Under the pieces are notes generated by a model that saw nothing but the letters and a program-made list of their open reading frames with translations, was not told the DNA's origin and made no database searches. Position numbers and translations under genes: made by a program. Of a stretch of 6,304 bases of DNA, positions 1 through 6,304 are shown one piece after another (position 1 is the first letter of the stretch; each line of letters opens with the position of its first letter). The DNA comes from an uncultured Clostridia bacterium. Lineage in GTDB: Bacteria; Bacillota; Clostridia; Oscillospirales; Oscillospiraceae. The stretch covers positions 1-6,304 of the forward strand of contig CAMGPO010000072.1 in NCBI GenBank assembly GCA_946060825.1. Direction: 5' to 3'.

Positions 1-75
1 TATCAAATTCGCATCAGAATTGCATCTTTTCCGAGAACACCAGATGCTGCGGGGTTCCACTGTGGTATTTTATGG

Positions 76-104
76 TTGCTTATGGCGCTGATTTCGGGTA
101 TAAT
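76..104 (+). promoter_or_regulatory. SigA-type promoter for the lysS operon
   Basis: A -35 box TTGCTT (76-81) and a perfect -10 box TATAAT (99-104) are separated by exactly 17 nt, the optimal spacing for the housekeeping sigma factor. Transcription would start near 110-112, leaving a leader of about 28 nt before the lysS ATG. No TG extension precedes the -10 box. The stretch around the -10 box is clearly more AT-rich than the genes that follow. It is the only convincing promoter seen in the window, and the short gaps downstream suggest it serves all four genes. Confidence 0.8.
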
Positions 105-126
105 AATTCAGATAACAGAGAAACTT

Positions 127-133
127 TGAGGTG
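127..133 (+). promoter_or_regulatory. Ribosome binding site of lysS
   Basis: The sequence TGAGGTG, with GAGGTG at 128-133, ends 5 nt before the ATG at 139. It fits the anti-Shine-Dalgarno sequence and supports that ATG as the start. The site fills much of the very short predicted leader, so little space remains for a regulatory RNA structure. Confidence 0.7.
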
Positions 134-138
134 TTACT

Positions 139-2154
139 ATGCATTGGTCTGAAAAAATCGCGCAGGAGATCGTTGCGCGCCGTCCTGATAAAGAAGAATA
201 CGTCTGTGCCGCCGGCATCTCCCCCTCCGGCTCTATCCACATCGGCAATTTCCGCGATGTGGCTACCAGCTACTTCGTCGTGCTGGCCCTGCGGCGCATG
301 GGCAAAAAGGCCCGCCTGCTCTTCTCCTGGGACGAGTACGACCGCACCCGCAAGGTGCCCGTCAACGTCGCCAAGGTCACGGAGGGCTTTGAGCAGTACA
401 TCGGCTACCCCTATGTGGACGTGCCCAACCCCTTCCCCGAGTCCGGTGCGAAAACCTACGCCGAGCATTTTGAGAAAGAGTTCATCGCCTCCATGGAGAA
501 GTTCGGCATCGATATGGATTACCGCTATCAGGCGGAGATGAACCGCTCCGGCAAGTACAAGGACTATGTGATCCACGCCCTGAAAAAGCGGGGTGAGATC
601 TTCGACATTCTCGACTCCTTCCGCACCCAGGAGGCCCAGCCCGGCGAGCGGGAGGCCTACTATCCCGTCTCCATCTACTGCCCCTGCTGCCACCGGGACA
701 CCACGAAGATCACATCCCTCTCCGAGGACTGCACCGTGGCGGAGTACGAGTGTACCTGCGGCCACAAGGGGACCTTTGACTTCACCAAGGACTTCAACTG
801 CAAGCTGGCCTGGAAGATCGACTGGCCGATGCGCTGGGCCTACGAGGGCGTCGACTTCGAGCCGGGCGGCAAGGATCACGCCTCGCCCACCGGTTCCTAC
901 CAGACCTCCAAGGTCATCTCCAGGAAGATCTTCGGCTTCGACCCGCCCCTGTTCCAGGGCTATGAGTTCATCGGTATCAAGGGCACTACGGGCAAGATGT
1001 CCGGCTCCTCTGGCCTGAACCTGACCCCGGAGACGCTGCTGAAGCTCTATCAGCCCGAAGTCATTCTTTGGCTCTACTCCAAGACTGACCCGACTCGGGC
1101 CTTCGATTTCTGCTTTGACGACGGCATCCTGCGCCAGTACTTCGAGTTTGACAAAATGTATCAGGCCGTTGAGGACGGCAAGGCCGACGAACTGACGGCG
1201 TCCATCATGGCCAACTGCCGCGTCCGCGACCGCAAGCTCCACCTGGTTCCCATGGGCCTGCTGGTACAGCTCGGTTCCATCGTGGACTTCAATGTTCCGA
1301 TGTTGGAAACCGTCTTTGAGAAGATCGGCACGCCCTACAAGGCCGCCGACTTCATGGACCGCCTCGACCGGGCCAAGTTCTGGCTGGAGCAGTGCGCCCC
1401 GGATCAGGTCAACCGCCTGCGTGCCGGCCGCAACTGGGACGTCTATGAGGCCCTCTCCGAGGACGAAAAGACGGAAATCCACCTGCTCCATGCGTATCTC
1501 TCCCAGGGCGGTTACAGCCTGGACGAGCTGAACACCAACCTTTATGCCATCCCTGCCAGGGTCTGGGGCCTCGAGCCCGGCACCAAGGAGCTGAAGGCGA
1601 AGCAGGGCGCGTTCTTCAAGAATGTCTACCGCCTGCTGATCGACAAGGAGAAGGGTCCCCGGCTCTACCTCTTCCTTTACGCCATCGAGAAGGACCGCTA
1701 TCTGGGCCTGCTGGACTTCTCCTATCCCAGGACCGAGGCCGAGACCGCCGCTCCCGTAGAGGAGCCGGTGGAAGAGGCCGCCCCGGAGAAGGTCTACGGC
1801 GAACCGGATCCCGTGGCCCCGGTCAAGCCGGAGATCGACATCGATCAGTTTGGCACGATGGACCTGCGGGTCTGCAAGATCCTCAAGGTGCAGGAGATCC
1901 GCAAGTCCCACAGCTGCTACAAACTGACCCTGGACGACGGCCTCGAGGGCCGCGTCATCGTCTCCTCCATCAAGAACGACTACAAGCCCGAGGAGCTGGT
2001 GGGAAGGAAGATCATCGTGGTGGCGAACCTCAAGCCCCATCGTATCACCGGTGTTACCTCTCAGGGTATGCTGCTGGCCGGAACCAACAACGCCTGCGGC
2101 TGCAAGCTGATTTTCGTGGATGACGCCATCCCCTGCGGCACCTGTATCAAGTAA
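139..2154 (+). CDS. lysS: Class I lysyl-tRNA synthetase with a C-terminal tRNA-binding domain
   Basis: This 671-residue cytosolic enzyme should join lysine to tRNA-Lys using ATP. It belongs to the class I, archaeal-type LysRS family, unrelated to the class II enzyme of most bacteria. Visible marks are the HIGH-type signature HIGN at residues 34-37 and the KMSKS-type loop KMSGS at 286-290, both in the Rossmann-fold catalytic region. Between them, Cys181, Cys183, Cys184, Cys205 and Cys207, with His185 and His209, look like a zinc-binding insert. Residues up to about 528 match the usual length of the whole family and include the helical anticodon-binding part. Then comes an acidic Pro/Ala/Glu linker (about 530-565) and a tRNA-binding OB-fold (about 566-671) like that at the C-terminus of bacterial MetRS and Trbp111, with hallmarks such as VVANLKP and GMLLAG. 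The tail carries CxC and CxxC cysteine pairs. The start has a good ribosome binding site. It is first in the apparent operon. The LysRS assignment is firm; the extra domain's effect is inferred. Confidence 0.95.
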   Translation: MHWSEKIAQEIVARRPDKEEYVCAAGISPSGSIHIGNFRDVATSYFVVLALRRMGKKARLLFSWDEYDRTRKVPVNVAKVTEGFEQYIGYPYVDVPNPFPESGAKTYAEHFEKEFIASMEKFGIDMDYRYQAEMNRSGKYKDYVIHALKKRGEIFDILDSFRTQEAQPGEREAYYPVSIYCPCCHRDTTKITSLSEDCTVAEYECTCGHKGTFDFTKDFNCKLAWKIDWPMRWAYEGVDFEPGGKDHASPTGSYQTSKVISRKIFGFDPPLFQGYEFIGIKGTTGKMSGSSGLNLTPETLLKLYQPEVILWLYSKTDPTRAFDFCFDDGILRQYFEFDKMYQAVEDGKADELTASIMANCRVRDRKLHLVPMGLLVQLGSIVDFNVPMLETVFEKIGTPYKAADFMDRLDRAKFWLEQCAPDQVNRLRAGRNWDVYEALSEDEKTEIHLLHAYLSQGGYSLDELNTNLYAIPARVWGLEPGTKELKAKQGAFFKNVYRLLIDKEKGPRLYLFLYAIEKDRYLGLLDFSYPRTEAETAAPVEEPVEEAAPEKVYGEPDPVAPVKPEIDIDQFGTMDLRVCKILKVQEIRKSHSCYKLTLDDGLEGRVIVSSIKNDYKPEELVGRKIIVVANLKPHRITGVTSQGMLLAGTNNACGCKLIFVDDAIPCGTCIK

Positions 2155-2177
2155 ACCGCTGCGGAGCACCGAAAGAA

Positions 2178-2184
2178 AAGGAGG
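2178..2184 (+). promoter_or_regulatory. Shine-Dalgarno site that sets a TTG start for the CPBP gene
   Basis: AAGGAGG ends 7 nt before TTG at 2192-2194, which is ideal spacing. The other candidate starts fit poorly. An ATG at 2120 lies inside lysS with no comparable site. An ATG at 2216 is 31 nt past the motif. The site lies in the 37-nt gap after lysS. Confidence 0.75.
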
Positions 2185-2191
2185 GAGACGG

Positions 2192-3211
2192 TTGGAGCGT
2201 GACCCAAAAGGCAAAATGGCGCTCTGGCGGCGTGCTGCCGGGATTGCCGCGCTGGTTGGCGCGGGACTGATTCTGGCCTGCAGCCTGCTGGATGTTGTGC
2301 TGGATGTGGAGGCCGGATCCCACTCCTGGCTGTGGCTGGACCTTTGCGGGCTGGTTCTGAGCGTGGTACAGGTTGTCGTCCTGGCGCGCTGCCGGGATAT
2401 CCGCCGTGTCCACGCGACGCTGCTGCCGCCGGCTCTGCTCTACCTCTTTTTCGGCGGCTTCTCCTACTATCCGGCGTGGCTCTATGTTCTCGCCCTGATC
2501 CTGCCCTTCTTCCTCAGCCCCAGGCCGGCGCTGCCGGAGCGGGCGCCGTTGGAGACGGGCCGGGCCGCGCGCTGGATCCCGCTGCTGCTTTTGGCGCTGC
2601 TGGTCTGGAACTACGACCTGCTGCTCCAGTTCCTCGGCATCCGCTGGACTCTGGCCGATGGCCGGCCGGAGATCTTCTACTACCTCCATCCTGCCGCCCT
2701 GATCCTGCTCTGCGCTCCGGCCTTCGGCGGCCGCCTGCGGGATGACTTCCTGGCCCTCCGGGGCAACCGGACCTGCTATGCCCGCCGGGCCATCCCCAGG
2801 CTGACTCTGGGCTGCGGCGTGTTTGTACTGCTGCGCTTTGTGGTTCTGCGGTCTACCGATCTCAGTGAGGCCGCCGGCGGCGCATGGGAAGCCTCTCTGG
2901 TCACGGCTCTCATTTCCGGCCTGATTCTGGTGCCGGCGGCAGAAACGCTGATTTTCTGCGGTCTGACGCGCCGTATTCTGTCGGGCCGGGTCCCGTTTCT
3001 GGTTCTCAGCAGCCTGCTGTTCGGCCTCGCCCACTGCGACTTTTCGCAGCCCGCATCCCAGATCGTCCTGAATTTGGCGGCCCTGACTGCCCTGGGCTAC
3101 GGCTTCTGCGCCAGCTATGCCGAGACGGACAACCTGTTCATTCCCATCGGCGCCTATGCCTATCTGCAGCTGCTCACCATCCTGAGCAACCTGCCGATGT
3201 TCCATTCCTGA
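2192..3211 (+). CDS. CPBP-family (CAAX protease/bacteriocin-processing-like) membrane protein, degenerate active site
   Basis: This is a 339-residue, highly hydrophobic protein with about nine to ten likely membrane helices (for example 15-37, 46-65, 94-110, 128-150, 234-250, 264-280, 290-310, 315-332). The C-terminal part, about 234-332, matches the CPBP/Abi fold of Rce1-like glutamic intramembrane proteases. Motif 1 (EExxxR in the family) reads E251-T-L-I-F-C256, so the first Glu is kept while the second Glu and the Arg are replaced by Thr and Cys. Motif 2 (FxxxH) is intact as FGLAH with His281. Motif 3 (HxxxN) appears as Y322-A-Y-L-Q326, so both key residues are changed. The family includes prenyl-protein proteases, bacteriocin immunity proteins and many members of unknown role. 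Loss of these residues suggests altered or absent proteolysis. The TTG start is chosen for its strong Shine-Dalgarno site; a longer form from 2120 would overlap lysS. It lies between lysS and pepF with gaps of 37 and 26 nt. The substrate is unknown. Confidence 0.75.
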   Translation: MERDPKGKMALWRRAAGIAALVGAGLILACSLLDVVLDVEAGSHSWLWLDLCGLVLSVVQVVVLARCRDIRRVHATLLPPALLYLFFGGFSYYPAWLYVLALILPFFLSPRPALPERAPLETGRAARWIPLLLLALLVWNYDLLLQFLGIRWTLADGRPEIFYYLHPAALILLCAPAFGGRLRDDFLALRGNRTCYARRAIPRLTLGCGVFVLLRFVVLRSTDLSEAAGGAWEASLVTALISGLILVPAAETLIFCGLTRRILSGRVPFLVLSSLLFGLAHCDFSQPASQIVLNLAALTALGYGFCASYAETDNLFIPIGAYAYLQLLTILSNLPMFHS

Positions 3212-3237
3212 CAATCTGATTTTGGAGGTTTTACCGT

Positions 3238-4998
3238 ATGAATGAGAAATGGTCTCTGGATGTCCTCTACACGGGCTTTGACACCCCGGAATTCCAGGCG
3301 GACTTTGCGTCGCTCTGTGCCCTGTGCGACGAATGCACGGCCTGGGCCGCGACGCTTGGTCAGGAGGACAATTTGACCACCGTCCGCACCTATCTCACCT
3401 ATCAGGAGCGCATCAACGCCCTGGTCAACAACATCATGATCTACGCCAGCCTGCGGCAGAGCGCCGACACCGGCGACAACGAGGCCCGTTCCCGGGCCGG
3501 CCGGGTGATGGTTAAGCTGGGCGCTCTCGCCGGCGTCAACGCCGCCGCCGAGCATTACATCGCGGCTCTGCCGGATCTCGAGACGCTGATCGGGCAGGAT
3601 GAGCTGCTGGGAGAATACGCCTTTATGCTCCGCCGTCTGAAAAAGAACGCCTGCCACCTGCTCCGGCCCAAGGAGGAGGAGATCATGGCCCGGATGGACA
3701 TCTCCGGCGCCGGCGCCTGGGGCCAGCTTCAGGAAACCCTGACCTCTACGGTCGAGGTGGACTACCGCGGCGGCAAGGAGACCCTCTCCGGCATCCGTAA
3801 CCTGGCCTACAATGCCGATCCCGCCGTCCGCAAGGACGCCTACGACGCCGAGCTGAAGGCTTATGAGAAGATCAAGGACGGCGTTGCCTTCTCCCTGAAC
3901 TCCATCAAGATGCAGACCATCACCGAGTGCCAGCTCCGGGGCTATGAGTCGGCCCTCGACCGCAGTCTGAACCAGGCCCACATGAAGCAGGCCACCCTCG
4001 ATGCCCTGTTCGCCGCCATGCAGGACTATCTGCCGATGTTCTGGCGCTATCTCCGGGCCAAGGGCAAGGCCCTGGGCCATGAAAACGGCCTGCCCTGGTG
4101 GGATCTCTTCGCGCCCATGGGCGGCTCCGGCAAGACCTACACCACTGAGGACGCCAAGGCCTACCTGCTGCGGATCTTCGGCGGCTTCGATCAGGAGCTG
4201 CACGACATGATCGAGCGGGCCTTCGACAATAGCTGGATCGACTTCTATCCCCGGGAGGGCAAGGTCGGCGGCGCTTTCTGCTGTGAACTGTACAACCAGA
4301 AGCAGAGCCGCGTCCTGACCAACTTCGGCGGCGAGTTCGGCGACATCGTCACCCTCGCCCACGAGCTGGGCCACGCCTTCCACAACGAGATGCTCTTCTC
4401 CCACCGGATCCTCAACATGGATCTGCCGATGCCCCTGGCTGAGACGGCTTCCACCTTCAACGAGAACGTCCTCGTCTCCGAGGCCATCGCCGCCACGGAG
4501 GACAAGCAGGAGAAGCTGGCCCTGATTGAGAGCCAGCTCATGGACGCCTGCCAGGTCATCTGCGACATCTACAGCCGCTTCCTCTTTGAGAAGTCGGTCT
4601 TTGACAATCGGGAGGAGCAATTCCTCTCTGCCGGCGACCTCTGCGAAAAGATGCTCGCCGCCCAGAAGCAGGCCTACGGCGACGGCCTCGATCAGAGCAC
4701 CCTCCACCCCTATATGTGGGTCTGCAAAAGCCACTACTATTCCGGCGGCCTCAGCTACTACAACTTCCCCTATGCCTTCGGCGGCCTGTTCGCCCGCAGC
4801 CTCTACGCCATGTACCGGGACGAGGGCCCGTCCTTCGTGCCGAAGTACAAGAAGCTCCTGGCCGCCACCACTGTCATGGACGCCGAGGACGCTGCCGCCA
4901 TCGTCGGTGCCGACCTGACCGACAAGGCCTTCTGGGCCCGCGGTCTCCAGTCCTACGAGGCGGAGATTGACGAATTCGTTGCACTGCTGGGGCAATAA
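3238..4998 (+). CDS. pepF: M3-family oligoendopeptidase (PepF-like)
   Basis: This is a 586-residue zinc metallopeptidase, typical in length for PepF. It should cut short peptides inside the cytoplasm, feeding amino acid recycling or clearing signal and leader peptides. No signal peptide or membrane segment is visible. The zinc site is complete: HELGH at 375-379 gives two His ligands and catalytic Glu376, and Glu402, in an AETAST context 27 residues after the first His, is the expected third ligand. The preceding GKVGGAFC segment (341-348) and the later aromatic cluster H499-Y-Y with YYNFPY (507-512) match conserved substrate-binding parts of M3 enzymes. The N-terminus begins with the WSLDVLY-type opening common in the PepF group. 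GGAGG at 3224-3228 lies 9 nt before the ATG, supporting this start. It follows the CPBP gene after 26 nt and precedes the aminotransferase gene by 42 nt. Family assignment is firm; natural substrates cannot be read from sequence. Confidence 0.93.
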   Translation: MNEKWSLDVLYTGFDTPEFQADFASLCALCDECTAWAATLGQEDNLTTVRTYLTYQERINALVNNIMIYASLRQSADTGDNEARSRAGRVMVKLGALAGVNAAAEHYIAALPDLETLIGQDELLGEYAFMLRRLKKNACHLLRPKEEEIMARMDISGAGAWGQLQETLTSTVEVDYRGGKETLSGIRNLAYNADPAVRKDAYDAELKAYEKIKDGVAFSLNSIKMQTITECQLRGYESALDRSLNQAHMKQATLDALFAAMQDYLPMFWRYLRAKGKALGHENGLPWWDLFAPMGGSGKTYTTEDAKAYLLRIFGGFDQELHDMIERAFDNSWIDFYPREGKVGGAFCCELYNQKQSRVLTNFGGEFGDIVTLAHELGHAFHNEMLFSHRILNMDLPMPLAETASTFNENVLVSEAIAATEDKQEKLALIESQLMDACQVICDIYSRFLFEKSVFDNREEQFLSAGDLCEKMLAAQKQAYGDGLDQSTLHPYMWVCKSHYYSGGLSYYNFPYAFGGLFARSLYAMYRDEGPSFVPKYKKLLAATTVMDAEDAAAIVGADLTDKAFWARGLQSYEAEIDEFVALLGQ

Positions 4999-5040
4999 GA
5001 CCCCGGTGGAAATATCATGAGAAAAGGAAGGTAATTTCCG

Positions 5041-6304
5041 ATGAAACCCTATGCAACCATGACCCCTGCGGAGCTCCAGGCCGAATACGCTGCCGTCAAA
5101 GGCAGCTATGACGCGCAAAAAGCTCTGGGCCTGAAGCTGAACATGGCCCGCGGCAAGCCCGGCAAGGCCCAGCTGGATCTGGTTTCCGATATGCTGACGG
5201 TTCTGACGGATCCCGCTGACTGCCACGTGGACGGCATCGATGCCCGGAACTACGGCGAGCTGGCCGGCCTGCCCTGCGCCCGGCAGCTCTATGCCGAGAT
5301 CCTCGGCTGCAAGCCCTCAGAGGTCTATGCCGGCGGCAACGCTTCCCTGGCCCTGATGTATAATGTGATCTCCAAGGCATGGACCTTCGGCCTCAAGGAG
5401 TCGGAGCGTCCCTGGTGTAAGGAGGAAAAGGTCAAGTTCCTCTGCCCGGCTCCCGGCTATGACCGTCACTTCCGTATCACCGAGACCTTCGGCATTGAGA
5501 TGATCACCATTCCCATGACTGCCTCCGGCCCTGACATGGATCTGGTCGAGGAACTGGTCAAAGACGAGACGGTGCGCGGTATGTGGTGCGTGCCGAAGTA
5601 TTCGAACCCCGACGGCATCATCTATTCTGATGAGACCATCGACCGGATCGTACATATGAATCCGGCGGCGAAGGACTTCGCCCTGATGTGGGACAACGCC
5701 TACTGCGTCCACGAATTCGACGGCGACTTCATTCCCTTCCGGGACATCCTGACCCTCTGCCGCGAGGCGGGAAGGCCCAACATGGCCTATGAATTCGCCT
5801 CCACCTCCAAGATCACCTTCCCCGGTGCAGGCCTGGCCGTCATGGCCACCTCGGAGGAAAACCTGGCTTACCTCATGAAGCTGCTGGGCGTTGAAACCAT
5901 CGGCTTCGACAAGATCAACCAGCTCCGCCATGTCAAGTACCTGCAGAACAAGGAGCATACCCTGGAAATCATGAAGCGCCACGCCTCCGTTCTCGGCCCG
6001 AAGTTTGCCATGGTGCTGGACACCCTGGAGCGGGAGATCGCGCCGTTGGAGATTGCGGCCTGGCAGAAGCCCAAGGGCGGCTACTTCGTCTCCGTCAATG
6101 CCATGGCCGGCACAGCAAAGCGGACGCTGCAGCTCTGCAAGGAGGCGGGCGTGGTCATGACCGACGCCGGCGCTACCTATCCCTACGGCAAGGATCCCCA
6201 GGATTCCAATATCCGCGTTGCCCCGTCGCTTCCTCCCGTGGAGGAACTGCGGCAAGCCATGGATATCTTCTGCCTGGCCCTGCGCCTCTCCGCCCTGGAA
6301 AAGC
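5041..6304 (+). CDS. PLP-dependent aminotransferase, aspartate aminotransferase-like (PF12897 type), 3' end cut by window
   Basis: 421 codons are open to the window edge. Related proteins are roughly 420-435 residues, so only the last few codons are probably missing. It should move an amino group between an amino acid, most likely aspartate or glutamate, and a 2-oxo acid, using pyridoxal phosphate in the cytosol. It has the fold-type I aminotransferase residues: GGNAS at 98-102 for the phosphate, Tyr140 in PGYDRHF stacking near the cofactor, Asn189 in SNPDG, Asp218 and Tyr221 in WDNAY, the Schiff-base lysine Lys257 in STSKIT, and Arg392 in NIRVAPS for the substrate carboxylate. The N-terminal MARGKP...QLDL stretch (35-47) is typical of the group once annotated as MocR-like aminotransferases and now linked to aspartate aminotransferase activity. 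There is no DNA-binding N-terminal domain, so it is not a MocR regulator. A ribosome binding site with AGGAAGG at 5025-5031 lies 9 nt before the ATG. It follows pepF after 42 nt. Exact substrate choice is inferred. Confidence 0.9.
   Translation, partial: MKPYATMTPAELQAEYAAVKGSYDAQKALGLKLNMARGKPGKAQLDLVSDMLTVLTDPADCHVDGIDARNYGELAGLPCARQLYAEILGCKPSEVYAGGNASLALMYNVISKAWTFGLKESERPWCKEEKVKFLCPAPGYDRHFRITETFGIEMITIPMTASGPDMDLVEELVKDETVRGMWCVPKYSNPDGIIYSDETIDRIVHMNPAAKDFALMWDNAYCVHEFDGDFIPFRDILTLCREAGRPNMAYEFASTSKITFPGAGLAVMATSEENLAYLMKLLGVETIGFDKINQLRHVKYLQNKEHTLEIMKRHASVLGPKFAMVLDTLEREIAPLEIAAWQKPKGGYFVSVNAMAGTAKRTLQLCKEAGVVMTDAGATYPYGKDPQDSNIRVAPSLPPVEELRQAMDIFCLALRLSALEK

Noticed and set aside
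22..47. Possible hairpin (GCATCT / AGATGC, 14-nt loop) that might be a terminator
   Set aside because: The stem is only 6 bp, the loop is large, and no T-run follows on either strand.
51..65. Minus-strand GTGGAACCCCGC resembling a T-box core
   Set aside because: The match is partial and points away from lysS. No specifier stem or terminator accompanies it in the visible sequence.
70..2214. 714-codon open frame on the minus strand opposite lysS
   Set aside because: It is in exact codon register with lysS, where minus-strand stops can arise only from TTA, CTA or TCA codons. These are rare at this base composition. The translation resembles no family and lysS is unambiguous.
5017..5034. Tiny ATG...TAA frame of five codons before the aminotransferase gene
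   Set aside because: It has no ribosome binding site of its own and overlaps the Shine-Dalgarno site of the next gene. A frame this short is expected by chance.
3160..5226. 688-codon open frame on the minus strand opposite pepF, with similar frames at 2147-3214 and 5317-6255
   Set aside because: All are register-aligned shadows of the + strand genes and arise from GC-rich codon bias. They show no convincing start signals or protein motifs.
5041..6304. MocR-type transcription regulator
   Set aside because: The protein begins directly with the aminotransferase N-terminal segment and has no winged-helix DNA-binding domain.

Overview
The window reads as chromosomal DNA from a GC-rich (about 60% by eye) low-oxygen Firmicute, most like the Oscillospiraceae/Ruminococcaceae branch of Clostridia. 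This placement is an inference. It rests on strong AGGAGG-type ribosome binding sites, heavy use of GCC/CTG/GGC codons, a class I (archaeal-type) lysyl-tRNA synthetase in a bacterium, a PepF-type M3 peptidase and a PF12897-type aminotransferase. No mobile element, CRISPR array, tRNA/rRNA gene or clear terminator is visible.

Layout: positions 1-75 hold no supportable gene. A near-consensus SigA promoter (TTGCTT, 17-nt spacer, TATAAT) lies at 76-104 and should start transcription near 111, giving a leader of only about 28 nt. Four genes follow on the + strand, separated by 26-42 nt: lysS (139-2154), a CPBP-family membrane protein (2192-3211, TTG start), a pepF-like oligoendopeptidase (3238-4998), and an aspartate-aminotransferase-like enzyme (5041 to beyond the window end). 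Spacing, shared strand and the lack of hairpins with T-runs between them suggest one operon driven by the promoter at 76-104.

The genes touch linked processes: charging of tRNA with lysine, breakdown of oligopeptides to recyclable amino acids, and amino-group transfer. The membrane protein's link to these is unknown. The most unusual points are: (1) the class I LysRS carries a C-terminal MetRS/Trbp111-type tRNA-binding OB-fold on an acidic Pro/Ala/Glu linker; (2) that domain ends in a four-cysteine tail (CxC...CxxC); (3) the CPBP protein keeps the first Glu and the first His of the protease site but has lost the other motif residues, so it may be a pseudoenzyme; (4) the synthetase gene has no room for a T-box leader. 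Long open frames on the minus strand are codon-register shadows of the + strand genes. I did not find a wholly new multi-gene system here.
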